From Clostridia bacterium (lineage in GTDB: Bacteria; Bacillota; Clostridia; Christensenellales; Borkfalkiaceae), in NCBI GenBank assembly GCA_017536205.1, contig JAFXHX010000003.1, positions 237,503 through 301,502 on the forward strand: DNA of 64,000 bases. The letters are read 5' to 3'. A program made the translations under genes and the position numbers. Below, piece by piece: positions 44,905 through 53,579 of this stretch. Position 1 is the stretch's first letter. The number at the start of each line of letters is the position of its first letter. The notes beneath the pieces were generated by a model, which made no database searches, was not told where the DNA came from, and saw only the letters and a program-made list of their open reading frames with translations.

Positions 44905-44933
44905 TTGACAAAAGCGCAGTAAGGCTATAAAAT
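44905..44933 (+). promoter_or_regulatory. Promoter of the aldose epimerase-like gene
   Basis: TTGACA at 44905-44910 and TAAAAT at 44928-44933, spacing 17. The remaining bases up to 45020 form the 5' leader, with nothing else recognised. Confidence 0.65.
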
Positions 44934-45020
44934 ATAGCGTGTGAAAAGGTGGTTAAAGCTTGAAAAAACTTTAAAAAGTTCCGTGAAAAGTCCACTAAAA
45001 ACGCTTAAAAGGAGAGTAAT

Positions 45021-45917
45021 ATGAGTAAAATTGTAACCTTATCTAACGAAAATATTACCGCTAAAATATCATCTTTCGGTGCAGAAATAATTTCAATTAA
45101 CGCATTTGGTAAAGAGCGTATTTGGGACGGAAACCCCGAGTTTTGGACGGGGCACGCCCCAATTTTGTTCCCCTTTTGCGGTGGGCTTTTAGACGACGAG
45201 TACGTTTACGATGGTAAAATGTATTCGAATATGCCAAAGCACGGCTTTGCAAAAAGGTGCGAGTTTGAAGTGGTTAGCGAAGAAAAAACGCAAGCGACTT
45301 TCCTTTTAGAGCCTAGCGAAGAATATTCAAAAGTTTACCCGTTCGACTTCAAGTTTAGGGTTTCGTTTAAACTCACGAGCGACGGCGTTCAAGTTTACTA
45401 TATAGTTGAAAACCACTCTAACAAAAATATGCCGTACAACGTTGGTTGCCACGAGGCGTATGCATTAGACGGTGAGTTTGAAGATTTTTATTTAAAGTTT
45501 GAAGGTGAAGAGGGTAAAATTACTTGCCTTGAAATTACTAACGACGCACTCGGCAAAGGCTACTACGACGTTCCACTTGAAGAAAACGGCTTAAAACTTT
45601 GGTATCCCTACTTTAACAAAGAAGCAAAAATTACCGAAGATAGGCTTGGCTCGGGCTCGCTAATATTCGACGATATAAAGTGCAAGCGCGTAACCCTTAA
45701 TAAAAAGGGAGAAGACGAAGTTTCTATTTATTTTAACGACTTTAAAAACCTTGTCGTTTGGACCGTTCCCGGCGCAAAGTTTTTAGCGATTGAGCCTTGG
45801 TCGGGTCTTCCCGATTTATACGACGCCGATAAAATTATCGAGCATAAAAAATCAATTGATATTTTGCCCGCAGGCGAAACGAAAACCTTCTATCACAGCA
45901 TAACGTTTATAAAATAA
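45021..45917 (+). CDS. Aldose 1-epimerase-like protein (galactose mutarotase fold)
   Basis: 298-residue beta-sandwich protein. Family features are GAEIISI (about 20), LFPFCGGL (about 50), PKHGFAKRCEFEV (about 71), VGCHEAYAL (about 141, catalytic histidine region) and IEPWSGLPD (about 255, catalytic glutamate). This subgroup (LacX-like) acts on hexose anomers or hexose-6-phosphates. It may help with galactose use together with the beta-galactosidase 10 kb away, but no operon links them. GGAGAG ribosome site. Monocistronic. Confidence 0.85.
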   Translation: MSKIVTLSNENITAKISSFGAEIISINAFGKERIWDGNPEFWTGHAPILFPFCGGLLDDEYVYDGKMYSNMPKHGFAKRCEFEVVSEEKTQATFLLEPSEEYSKVYPFDFKFRVSFKLTSDGVQVYYIVENHSNKNMPYNVGCHEAYALDGEFEDFYLKFEGEEGKITCLEITNDALGKGYYDVPLEENGLKLWYPYFNKEAKITEDRLGSGSLIFDDIKCKRVTLNKKGEDEVSIYFNDFKNLVVWTVPGAKFLAIEPWSGLPDLYDADKIIEHKKSIDILPAGETKTFYHSITFIK

Positions 45918-45922
45918 TATAT

Positions 45923-45949
45923 AAAGCGAAGTTTTACTTCGCTTTTTTT
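45923..45949 (+). terminator. Intrinsic terminator
   Basis: AAAGCGAAGT (45923-45932) pairs with ACTTCGCTTT (45936-45945), TTT loop, T-run after. Confidence 0.9.
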
Positions 45950-45992
45950 ATGTTTTTTCGACTAAAAAGGCAGTATATTTTGTATAAAGTCC

Positions 45993-46021
45993 TTGAAAAA
46001 CTACACAATATATGGTATAAT
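45993..46021 (+). promoter_or_regulatory. Promoter of parEC
   Basis: TTGAAA at 45993-45998 and TATAAT at 46016-46021, spacing 17. Confidence 0.75.
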
Positions 46022-46057
46022 TTATTCGTATAACGTAACGCTAAAGGAGATATAATT

Positions 46058-48025
46058 TTGGCTAAAACAAGTTATAAATCGGAAGACATTAAAATACTTA
46101 AAGAACTTGAAGCCGTTAGGGTTAGGCCTGGTATGTACATAGGCTCAACGGGCTCTAGGGGGCTTCACCATATTTTATGGGAAATTATAGATAACGCAGT
46201 TGACGAAGCGTCTAACGGCCACGCAACTACCGTTAACGTTTGCTTGCATCCAGACGGCAGCGCATCAGTTGAAGACGACGGGCGTGGTATGCCCGTTGAT
46301 ATTCACCCAGATGCGGGCGTTTCGGGTGTTCAAGTTATTTTTACTCAACTTCACGCAGGTGGTAAGTTCAACAGCGATAACTACGCATATTCCGGTGGTT
46401 TGCACGGCGTTGGCGCATCGGTAACTAACGCACTTTCAAAGTGGCTTAAAGTTGAAGTTTACAACAAAACCATACACAAAATGGAGTTCCACTCTTATTA
46501 CGATAAGGCGCAAGACAAAGTGCTTTCGGGTATTCCCAAAGCCCCACTAGTAAACACGGGCATTAAAACGGTAAAGCACGGAACTTTAGTTCACTTTATG
46601 CCGGACGATACCGTTTTTGAAACGGTTGAGTTTAACGCCGAAACTATTATAACGAGATTAAGAGAAACGTCGTTTTTAAACAAGGGCGTAAAACTTACCT
46701 TTAAAGATTTAAGAAAACACGGTAGCGAAGAGTTGGTTTTCGAGTCGCAAGGGGGTATAAAAGACTACGTTTTATACGTTAACGAGGGCGATACTAAACT
46801 TTACCCAGAGCCACTTTATTTCACTGCTAAAAAAGACGATATTATCGTTGAAGTTGCGCTTCAACACACCACCGACTACGGCGAAAAGGTTTATTCGTTT
46901 GCAAACAATATTCCCACGGCAGACGGTGGTACGCACGACGTTGGCTTCAAGTCGGGCTTGACAAGGTTTATGGGCGAATACGCCAAAAACAACCTTCCCG
47001 CTAAACAAAAAGACGTTTCGTTTAACGGCGAAGATTTTAGGGTTGGTATGACGGCGGTTGTAACCGTTAAAATTAAAGACCCGCAATTTGAAGGTCAAAC
47101 GAAAGGCAAGTTAGGTAGCGTAGAAGCCCGCCCCGCAGTTGAAGCAGTTACTATCGAAGGGCTTACTGAGATTAGTAAAAACAAAAAACTTGCAAAGTGT
47201 TTTGAAGCCATAATTCAAAAGGCAACGCAGGCTGCAAAGGAAAGAGAATCGCTTAGAAAATCTAAAGAACTTATAAGGGCTAAATCGGGCGCAGATAGGG
47301 CGTCGCTTCTTGGAAAACTTGCCTCGTGTTCTAGTAAAGACGCATCGCTTAACGAACTTTTCATAGTAGAAGGCGACTCGGCAGGTGGTAGCGCAAAAGA
47401 CGGGCGCGACCGTAAGCACCAAGCAATTTTACCACTGCGTGGTAAACCGTTAAACACGGCTAAAAAATCGGAATACCAAGCCCTTCAAAACGAAGAAATT
47501 AAAACTATAATTGCCGCAATCGGCGGTGGTATGGGTGGCGACTTTAAGGTTGAAAACATAAACTACGATAAAGTTGTTATTTTATCTGATGCCGACCAAG
47601 ACGGTTATCATATAAGATGCATACTTTTAACGTTCTTTTATAGGTATATGCCCGCACTTATTACCGAGGGGCATTTATATATCGGTATGCCACCACTTTA
47701 TAAAGTCCATAAAAAAGACGTTATAGAGTACGCTTACGACGAAGTTGAGCGCGAGCAAAAAATTCAAAAAGTGGGCAGGGGCTATCAAATACAACGCTAT
47801 AAAGGTCTTGGCGAAATGAACCCCGAACAACTTTGGGACACTACGCTTAACCCCGAAACGCGTATGCTATTAAAAGTTACTGCCGATATGGCAGAAAAGG
47901 TTGCAACCGATAAACTCATTAACACCCTTATGGGTGACGACGTTGACGGGCGCAAAAAATATATTCAACACCACGCCGACTTCAATAAAGAAGACGATTA
48001 CGAAATTAAGGTTAAGGAAGACTGA
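46058..48025 (+). CDS. parE: DNA topoisomerase IV subunit B (TTG start)
   Basis: 655 residues, a second GHKL type II topoisomerase B subunit. ATPase motifs [13 protein letters not shown] (about 42), DDGRGMPV (about 70) and [15 protein letters not shown] (about 111). TOPRIM with [30 protein letters not shown] (about 442-471) and [10 protein letters not shown] (about 512). It starts at TTG with AAAGGAGA 7 bases upstream. Assigned to topoisomerase IV because its partner lacks the GyrA box. It decatenates daughter chromosomes. The Asp-Gln-Asp motif (DADQDG) differs from the Asp-Val-Asp of the gyrB copy. Confidence 0.88.
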   Translation: MAKTSYKSEDIKILKELEAVRVRPGMYIGSTGSRGLHHILWEIIDNAVDEASNGHATTVNVCLHPDGSASVEDDGRGMPVDIHPDAGVSGVQVIFTQLHAGGKFNSDNYAYSGGLHGVGASVTNALSKWLKVEVYNKTIHKMEFHSYYDKAQDKVLSGIPKAPLVNTGIKTVKHGTLVHFMPDDTVFETVEFNAETIITRLRETSFLNKGVKLTFKDLRKHGSEELVFESQGGIKDYVLYVNEGDTKLYPEPLYFTAKKDDIIVEVALQHTTDYGEKVYSFANNIPTADGGTHDVGFKSGLTRFMGEYAKNNLPAKQKDVSFNGEDFRVGMTAVVTVKIKDPQFEGQTKGKLGSVEARPAVEAVTIEGLTEISKNKKLAKCFEAIIQKATQAAKERESLRKSKELIRAKSGADRASLLGKLASCSSKDASLNELFIVEGDSAGGSAKDGRDRKHQAILPLRGKPLNTAKKSEYQALQNEEIKTIIAAIGGGMGGDFKVENINYDKVVILSDADQDGYHIRCILLTFFYRYMPALITEGHLYIGMPPLYKVHKKDVIEYAYDEVEREQKIQKVGRGYQIQRYKGLGEMNPEQLWDTTLNPETRMLLKVTADMAEKVATDKLINTLMGDDVDGRKKYIQHHADFNKEDDYEIKVKED

Positions 48026-48027
48026 TT

Positions 48028-50463
48028 ATGGAAAACGAAAAGCGTAAAAACGAAATAGAAAAAAGCATAGACGAAGTTCTCCACAGTTCAATGATTCCCT
48101 ATGCCGAATACGTTATTTTAGACCGTGCGCTACCTAGGGTTGAAGACGGGCTTAAACCCGTTCAAAGAAGAATACTCTACGCTATGCACGACCTTGGCTT
48201 AACGGCAGATAAGCCTTATAAAAAGAGCGCGAGAGTGGTGGGCGAGTGCCTTGCTAAATATCACCCCCACGGCGATACGTCCGTTTACGACGCTATGGTT
48301 AGGCTTGCACAGCCTTTCAATATGCGTATGAAACTCGTTGACGGTCAAGGTAACTACGGCTCGGTTGACGGCGACGGCGCAGCCGCTATGCGTTACACCG
48401 AAGCAAGGCTAGCAAGCCTTGCAAACGAAATGCTTAAAGACCTTGAAAAAGACACCGTTGACTGGGAAAACAACTTCGACGATTCTTTAAAAGAGCCTAA
48501 AACCCTACCAAGCCGTTTCCCCAACGTTTTAGTTAACGGCGCAATGGGTATAGCAGTTGGCCTTGCAACCAACATACCCCCGCACAATTTAAGCGAAGTT
48601 ATAGACGGCGCAGTTGCCGTTATAGACAACCCCAAAATAAAGCTTGACGACCTTATGAAAATTGTAAAGGGTCCAGACTTTCCTACGGGTGGCTATATAA
48701 TAGCCAACGAAGAACTTAAAAACGCTTACGAAACGGGTAAGGGCAAAATTACTATACGCAGTAAAGTTAGCATAGAAACCGAAAAATCGGGCAAGCAAAA
48801 CATTGTTGTTACCGAAATACCTTTCCAAGTAAACAAGGCTAAACTTTGCGAAACTATCGGCGTTTTAATGGACACTAAAAAAGAAGATTTTCAAGGTATT
48901 CAAGACGTGGTTGACGAGTCTGACCGCCACGGTATGCGCATTGTTATAAAGTTAAGAAAAGACGCTAACGCAAGCGACGTTTTAGCGTTACTTTATAAAA
49001 ATACCAACCTTCAAACCTCTTACGGTATAAATATGGTTATGATAGCCGAAGGAAAGCCCCAACAACTTGGGCTTATTCCCGTGCTTAAATACTATACCGA
49101 ATATCAAAAGCAAGTAGTTCTTCGCCGTACCAAGCACGACCTTCAAAAGGCAAAGGTAAGGCTTGAGATTTTATCGGGCTTAATAATTGCAGTTACTAAT
49201 ATCGACAAGGTTATTCAAATAATTAAAAAATCGCCCGATACTGCAACTGCTAAGCAAAACCTTAGAAAAGCGTTCGATTTAAGCGAAATACAAGCGCAAG
49301 CAATACTTGACTTAAAACTTGCAAGACTTACTCGCCTTGAAATAGACAACCTTAAAGACGAAGCCGAGCAAGTTAAGGCACTTATTAAAGACCTTCAAGA
49401 AATAGTAGATAGCAAAAAACGACTTAATTCGCTCGTTAAAGAAGAACTTATTCAAGTCAAGAAAAAATATCGCGATGCAAGGCGTTCGCAAATCGTGGGC
49501 GCAGGCGAAGATATCGACCCAGAACCGCAAGGTGGCGGTGATAAGCCCGTTGAAACTTACGCGCTTGGCATCAACGGCAAAGGTCTTGTTAAAAAGGTAA
49601 AATATAACGCTTACAATAGGTTTAAGGCAGAAGACCCGTCGCCTGCGGAAGTGTTTACTTCGCTAGTTAAAGTTAATAGCGATGAAATTGCGTTTGCCTT
49701 TACTAACAAAGGTAACCTATTTAAAATTAACCCCGACGTTATTCCCGAAGGTAGGGGAATGTCGCAAGGGGGCGCTACTTTCGATAGCATTTATAAAGAA
49801 GCGGTTAAGGGCGAATATCCCATTAACTTCTTTAGTTTTGGAAAGGGAGAGCCTAGTGGCAAGTTTATAGCGTTTACAAAGCAGGGCTTTGTAAAAATAA
49901 CCGACTGGGCAGACTGCTCGTTTGCAAGGAACTCTACGCCGTCGTTTAAACTTAAAGACGGTGATGAGGTTTTATGCGTTCTTCCCGATGAAGACGGTAA
50001 AGATATGTTCTTCGTAACCCAAAAAGGCATTTGTTTAAGGGCTGAAAAAGACGTTCCCGTGCAAGGCAGGGTTGCAGGTGGCGTTAAGGGTATGGACGTT
50101 TCAGATGGCGATGAAGTAATAAGCGCGTCGCTTATAAACGACGACCTTACCACGCAAGCGCTTATAGTAACTAGTTTCGGTACTTTCAAGCGTGTGTTTA
50201 CGGGCACCGTTACCAAAACTTCACGCGCAAGAAAGGGCGTTAAAATTGCAGAACTTGGCGATAGTAAACTTTGCGAGTGCGTAGTATACGCTAGCATTGT
50301 AAACCAAACCGATAAATCGGTTTTAACCGTCGTTGATAGAATGGGTATGGTTAACTCGTTAACCGTGCAAGACGTTCCCGAAGACGACAGGACGACGAAA
50401 GGTAAATACGTTTCTAAATTAGGGCCGTGCCAACCTCAAGTCGTCTACTGTGTCAGGCGTTAA
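48028..50463 (+). CDS. parC: DNA topoisomerase IV subunit A
   Basis: 811 residues. The catalytic tyrosine lies in [15 protein letters not shown]. The quinolone region [19 protein letters not shown] has threonine where GyrA has serine. The C-terminal region forms beta-pinwheel blades (about 510-810) but contains no QRRGGKG GyrA box, the main reason for calling it ParC. It starts 2 bases after parE and overlaps the next gene by 14 bases. Confidence 0.88.
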   Translation: MENEKRKNEIEKSIDEVLHSSMIPYAEYVILDRALPRVEDGLKPVQRRILYAMHDLGLTADKPYKKSARVVGECLAKYHPHGDTSVYDAMVRLAQPFNMRMKLVDGQGNYGSVDGDGAAAMRYTEARLASLANEMLKDLEKDTVDWENNFDDSLKEPKTLPSRFPNVLVNGAMGIAVGLATNIPPHNLSEVIDGAVAVIDNPKIKLDDLMKIVKGPDFPTGGYIIANEELKNAYETGKGKITIRSKVSIETEKSGKQNIVVTEIPFQVNKAKLCETIGVLMDTKKEDFQGIQDVVDESDRHGMRIVIKLRKDANASDVLALLYKNTNLQTSYGINMVMIAEGKPQQLGLIPVLKYYTEYQKQVVLRRTKHDLQKAKVRLEILSGLIIAVTNIDKVIQIIKKSPDTATAKQNLRKAFDLSEIQAQAILDLKLARLTRLEIDNLKDEAEQVKALIKDLQEIVDSKKRLNSLVKEELIQVKKKYRDARRSQIVGAGEDIDPEPQGGGDKPVETYALGINGKGLVKKVKYNAYNRFKAEDPSPAEVFTSLVKVNSDEIAFAFTNKGNLFKINPDVIPEGRGMSQGGATFDSIYKEAVKGEYPINFFSFGKGEPSGKFIAFTKQGFVKITDWADCSFARNSTPSFKLKDGDEVLCVLPDEDGKDMFFVTQKGICLRAEKDVPVQGRVAGGVKGMDVSDGDEVISASLINDDLTTQALIVTSFGTFKRVFTGTVTKTSRARKGVKIAELGDSKLCECVVYASIVNQTDKSVLTVVDRMGMVNSLTVQDVPEDDRTTKGKYVSKLGPCQPQVVYCVRR

Positions 50464-51082
50464 CGGCGGGGTAAAACTGAATATTACCACGCCGAAGATT
50501 AGCGTTGCCGAAACGGAAAAGCCCGTTTCGGCGCTCGCTATGCCAAAAAACGAGCCTAAAAAGGAAGAAAAACCCAAAATAAAGGTTGAAAAGCCCGAAG
50601 TTAAGGCTGAAGTTGTAAAAACTCAACCGTTAAAACCCGTTGAAGAAATTGTTGTTAAACACGAAAAGGTTTATAACGTAAAAAATATATTAAACGCTTA
50701 TAACTCGCTTGAAGAAAGCATTAAGTCACTTTACGATAACGTTTTCTCTAAAACGCCCGATTTTAAGCCCACTTATACTCAAACGGTTGCCGACACGTTT
50801 AACTATATATTCAGTTTATTAGTTACCTCTAAACTAGACGGCGCATTTAGAAAGGCGTTCGGTCTTGAAAAGGTAGAGTGCAAAAATTACGCTAATGATT
50901 ACGTTCCATATTCCGTTAAACTTTCAAAATGGGCAGAAGATAAAGGGCTTTTAAACGTTGTTGAAAGCGTTTTAACTAATATAACTTCGCTTTATATTGA
51001 AAGCGCAAAAGAGTGCGATGCCGAAATAGTAGAAAGTGGCGTTGCTGAAACGTTTAGCGCTATTATAGACTTTGCATTTTAG
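50450..51082 (+). CDS. Uncharacterised protein with Lys/Pro/Glu-rich linker, downstream of parC
   Basis: 210 residues starting at GTG 50450 within the end of parC. No Shine-Dalgarno sequence is visible, so translation may be coupled to parC termination. An ATG at residue 31 is an alternative start. Residues about 30-70 are low-complexity KxEKPxVK repeats, and about 75-210 are predicted mostly helical ([46 protein letters not shown]). I do not recognise the family. The position suggests a lineage-specific accessory of the topoisomerase operon, which is inference only. Confidence 0.6.
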   Translation: MSGVNGGVKLNITTPKISVAETEKPVSALAMPKNEPKKEEKPKIKVEKPEVKAEVVKTQPLKPVEEIVVKHEKVYNVKNILNAYNSLEESIKSLYDNVFSKTPDFKPTYTQTVADTFNYIFSLLVTSKLDGAFRKAFGLEKVECKNYANDYVPYSVKLSKWAEDKGLLNVVESVLTNITSLYIESAKECDAEIVESGVAETFSAIIDFAF

Positions 51083-51123
51083 CAATATATAAAAAAATTA
51101 TCGAATAATAAAGCGAAAAACGC

Positions 51124-51152
51124 TAGACAAAACTTATTTGATATGTTAATAT
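51124..51152 (+). promoter_or_regulatory. Promoter of the tRNA pair
   Basis: TAGACA at 51124-51129 and TAATAT at 51147-51152, spacing 17, with a start expected near 51159, about 11 bases before the first tRNA. Confidence 0.7.
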
Positions 51153-51169
51153 AGTTAGGCAATTCGGTT

Positions 51170-51245
<76 letters not shown>

Positions 51246-51250
51246 CTAAA

Positions 51251-51271
51251 AAGGGCTTGTTTAACAAGCCC
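51251..51271 (+). other. Palindromic spacer between the tRNA genes
   Basis: AGGGCTTGTT pairs with AACAAGCCCT with a one-base loop. There is no U-run, so it is more likely a processing-related or partially terminating hairpin than a full terminator. Confidence 0.5.
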
Positions 51272-51279
51272 TAACTTAT

Positions 51280-51356
51280 CTGGGTGTGGCGCAGTTTGGT
51301 AGCGCGCTTGAATGGGGTTCAAGAGGCCGGAAGTTCAAATCTTCTCACTCAGACCA
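51280..51356 (+). tRNA. tRNA-Pro (anticodon GGG)
   Basis: 77 nt with encoded CCA. Acceptor CTGGGTG pairs with CACTCAG (one G-U), the anticodon stem CTTGA/TCAAG holds loop ATGGGGT giving anticodon GGG (reads CCC and CCU), and the T-arm loop is TTCAAAT. Followed by a strong terminator. Confidence 0.97.
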
Positions 51357-51359
51357 TTT

Positions 51360-51399
51360 CAAAAAAAGAACGAAGGAAAAACCCTTCGTTCTTTTTTTA
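51360..51399 (+). terminator. Intrinsic terminator of the tRNA operon
   Basis: AAAAAAAGAACGAAGG pairs with CTTCGTTCTTTTTTT around a short A-rich loop: a long stem plus U-run. Confidence 0.93.
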
Positions 51400-51836
51400 A
51401 CCGTTTTGTCTATGCGCCAAAACGGTTTGAACTTTCGGCCTCCGGCCGGATGTATTGCTTTTACTAGCGTAAACAAGTTTACCGTAAAAGCAAGTTTCTA
51501 CGAAACCAAATCTTCTAATATATTTATATTAAAGTGGTGTAAACAGTTGTTTTAAAAAGTTTTGTCCTGCGTACAAAAAGGTTGGAACTTTCGGCCTACG
51601 GCCGGATGTATTGCTTTTGCTAACGTGAGTTTGCTCACCGCAAAACCTAGTGTTAAAAACACCAAATCTTCTCTGTTGTATATATTGATGTGGTGTAAAC
51701 AGTTATTTTAACTGTTTTGTCCTGCGTACAAAAAGGTTGGAACTTTCGGCAAGCCGGATGTTTTGCTTTTACGTTCGTAAACAAGTTTACTGTAAAAGCA
51801 AGTTTCTACGAAACCAAATATTCTCAATATAATATA
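51400..51836 (+). repeat. Three tandem structured RNA-like units, about 155 nt each
   Basis: Units begin near 51400, 51556 and 51712 (equivalent TTTTG positions 51404, 51560 and 51715). Each has hairpin I (TTTTG(T)...(A)CAAAA), hairpin II (CGGCC/GGCCG; unit 3 CGGC/GCCG), hairpin III, an outer and inner stem (units 1 and 3 CTTTTAC/GTAAAAG and GTAAAC/GTTTAC; unit 2 TTTTGC/GCAAAA and GTGAG/CTCAC), and hairpin IV (units 1 and 3 GTTTC/GAAAC; unit 2 GTGTT/AACAC). Invariant single-stranded parts include GAACTTTCGG, CCAAAT and, between units, TGGTGTAAACAGTT. The third unit ends at a terminator. No open reading frame fits. The function is unknown. Confidence 0.85.
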
Positions 51837-51866
51837 AAAGAGTAGTAAATACTACTCTTTTTTTTT
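51837..51866. terminator. Terminator closing the tandem repeat and overlapping the deoR stop
   Basis: AAAGAGTAGT (51837-51846) pairs with ACTACTCTTT (51851-51860), loop AAAT, with nine T from 51858. On the opposite strand it can also end the DeoR-family gene, whose stop codon lies in the T-run. Confidence 0.88.
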
Positions 51867-52566
51867 AAAAGTTATTGTTAAGCGTTATTACTTTTGTAAC
51901 TTCTTTTGCGTTACAAAGGGTATATAAAAACTTTTTGCCTATTTTATCGGCTTCAAACAAAAACACGTTTTGTTTAGCGTTTTTCATAACGATTTTTCTA
52001 ACCGAAGTTTGTTTTAAATCAAAATCTGAAATAATGCCTTCGTTTGAAATGCCTGCCGTTGTTAGAAAAGCAACGTCTACGTTAAGGTTAGAAGTATATT
52101 GCTCTGCAAGTGGTCCTACCATACACATATCTTGTTCATAATAATCGCCACCTATTAATATTGTGGGAATATGAAGTTTACTTGCCATCAAAAGCGAACT
52201 AACAGAGTTTGTAACAACGGTAACTTTGCTTAATTCGGATAGGTGTTGAAGTATAAATTGACAAGTTGACGAACTATCTATAAACACGGTAATATCGTCG
52301 TGTAAAAAGGGTTTGCAACGGCTTGCAAGTGCTTCTTTTTCTTCTTTATATAATAATAGTCGCTGACTTATGGGCATTTCGCCAACGTTAATTTTTAAAA
52401 CTGCGCCACCCCTGTATCTGCGCAAAAACCCACCTTTTTCCATTTCGATTAAGTCGCGCCTAATAGTCATTTCAGTAACGAATAGCGTTTTAGAAAGTTC
52501 GTAAACCGAAACGCTGTTTTTTACCTTTAAAATCTCTAAAATATCTTTTTGCCTTGACGTTAACAT
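51865..52566 (-). CDS. DeoR-family transcriptional regulator
   Basis: 233 residues. The N-terminal helix-turn-helix (RQKDILEILKVKNSVSVYELSKTLFVTEMTIRRDLIEMEKGGFLRRYRGGAV, about 4-55) is the DeoR signature. The C-terminal sugar-phosphate sensor domain shows FIDSSSTCQFILQHL (about 90) and TNSVSSLLMA. DeoR proteins usually repress sugar-catabolic operons and respond to a phosphorylated sugar. It is divergent from an aldolase-dehydrogenase operon, and the intergenic region carries repeated ATGTTYG sites that are its probable targets. Confidence 0.9.
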   Translation of the reverse strand: MLTSRQKDILEILKVKNSVSVYELSKTLFVTEMTIRRDLIEMEKGGFLRRYRGGAVLKINVGEMPISQRLLLYKEEKEALASRCKPFLHDDITVFIDSSSTCQFILQHLSELSKVTVVTNSVSSLLMASKLHIPTILIGGDYYEQDMCMVGPLAEQYTSNLNVDVAFLTTAGISNEGIISDFDLKQTSVRKIVMKNAKQNVFLFEADKIGKKFLYTLCNAKEVTKVITLNNNF

Positions 52567-52577
52567 AGCCTACCTTT

Positions 52578-52660
52578 AATGTTTGAAATGTTCGAAAAAA
52601 TGTTTATTATCAAACATTATAAACAATTATTTACAATAAAATGTTCGTATGTTATCATTA
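52578..52660 (+). promoter_or_regulatory. Aldolase operon promoter with repeated DeoR-type operator sites
   Basis: ATGTTTG (52579), ATGTTCG (52588), ATGTTTA (52600) paired with AAACAT (52612), and ATGTTCG (52641) form a cluster of half-sites. A sigma-A promoter TTTACA (52630-52635)/TATCAT (52653-52658), spacing 17, overlaps the last site. Repressor binding would block it. Confidence 0.7.
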
Positions 52661-52707
52661 TAGCAAGACAAAAGTTTTATGTCAACACTAAAAAAGGGGA
52701 TAATAAA

Positions 52708-53577
52708 ATGTTGGTTTCAATGAAAGAAATGCTTGCCGATGCAAAGAAGAACGGCTATGCAATTCCTGCTTTCGACGTTAGCAATTACGAGATGATGAAA
52801 GCGGTTTTAGAAACGTGTGAAGAAGAAAGGTCGCCTGCATTACTTATGGGGCTTGGCGTTGATCTTCAAGGCAAAAATATGAATCTTATAACTTCAATGG
52901 TTCAAGGTGCATCTAATTATTTTAACGTGCCCGTGTGTTTTCATTTAGACCACGCAACCGAGTTTGATTTTATAAAAAAGGCCATAGATGCTGGTTTTAG
53001 TTCGGTTATGTACGATGGTAGCGTTTTGCCCTTTGATAAAAACGCAGAAAATACAGCCATTATAACTAAATACGCTCACGAAAGGGGTATTACCGTTGAA
53101 GCAGAACTTGGCCACGTTGGCAATGCAAGCGTTGGAAGTATTAGCGAAACGGGCGCAGATGAAGACCCTGGCGAAAGCCTTACCGTTCCTAACGAAGTTG
53201 CAAAGTTTATTGAAATAACTAACGTTGATGCACTTGCCGTTGCAATAGGAACTGCTCACGGAGTTTACAAAAAAACGCCAACTTTACGCATTGATAGATT
53301 AGATGAAATAACTGCAGTAGCCAAAACTCCACTCGTTCTTCACGGTGGCAGTGGCACGCCCGATGACCAGATGAAAATGGCAATTAAGCACGGAATAACC
53401 AAAATCAACATTTATTCCGACGTTTTGTTTGCGCTTAACCAATCGCTTAAAAACACCTTAAACAACATTTCTAACCCGTCTACGTGGCCTTTTATCGTTT
53501 ATGAAGACGCTATAAAAAATATGAAAGAAGTTGTTAGAAAGAAACTTAAAGAATTCGGTAGTGTTGGGAGAGTATAA
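52708..53577 (+). CDS. Class II fructose-bisphosphate/tagatose-bisphosphate aldolase
   Basis: 289 residues from ATG 52708, which has AAGGGGA upstream. An earlier in-frame ATG at 52579 would translate the operator and is rejected. Zinc-ligand and catalytic motifs: FHLDHAT (about 77), GFSSVMYDGS (about 92), VEAELGHVG (about 127), GTAHGVYK (about 173) and LHGGSGTPDD (about 205). It cleaves ketose-bisphosphates into dihydroxyacetone phosphate and an aldehyde. With the DeoR regulator and the sorbitol/sorbose-type dehydrogenase, a role in a hexitol or ketose pathway is likelier than central glycolysis. Fructose-bisphosphate and tagatose-bisphosphate cannot be told apart by eye. Confidence 0.88.
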   Translation: MLVSMKEMLADAKKNGYAIPAFDVSNYEMMKAVLETCEEERSPALLMGLGVDLQGKNMNLITSMVQGASNYFNVPVCFHLDHATEFDFIKKAIDAGFSSVMYDGSVLPFDKNAENTAIITKYAHERGITVEAELGHVGNASVGSISETGADEDPGESLTVPNEVAKFIEITNVDALAVAIGTAHGVYKKTPTLRIDRLDEITAVAKTPLVLHGGSGTPDDQMKMAIKHGITKINIYSDVLFALNQSLKNTLNNISNPSTWPFIVYEDAIKNMKEVVRKKLKEFGSVGRV

Positions 53578-53579
53578 TT

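Noticed and set aside
44780..45020. T-box upstream of leuS
   Set aside because: No T-box sequence or terminator stem on the - strand in this interval.
51286..51555. An 89-residue open frame running from within tRNA-Pro through the terminator into the first repeat unit
   Set aside because: It overlaps a clear tRNA and terminator, has no ribosome site, and repeat units 2 and 3 do not keep the frame.
51400..51836. CRISPR-like array
   Set aside because: There are only three units, the whole unit is repeated with no constant-repeat/variable-spacer pattern, and no cas genes are present.
51280..51866. tRNA-Pro as attachment site of an integrated element
   Set aside because: No integrase and no duplicated tRNA 3' end further along. 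The following genes look chromosomal.
52579..52707. N-terminal extension of the aldolase from an upstream ATG
   Set aside because: It would translate the operator/promoter region, and the family N-terminus and ribosome site point to 52708.
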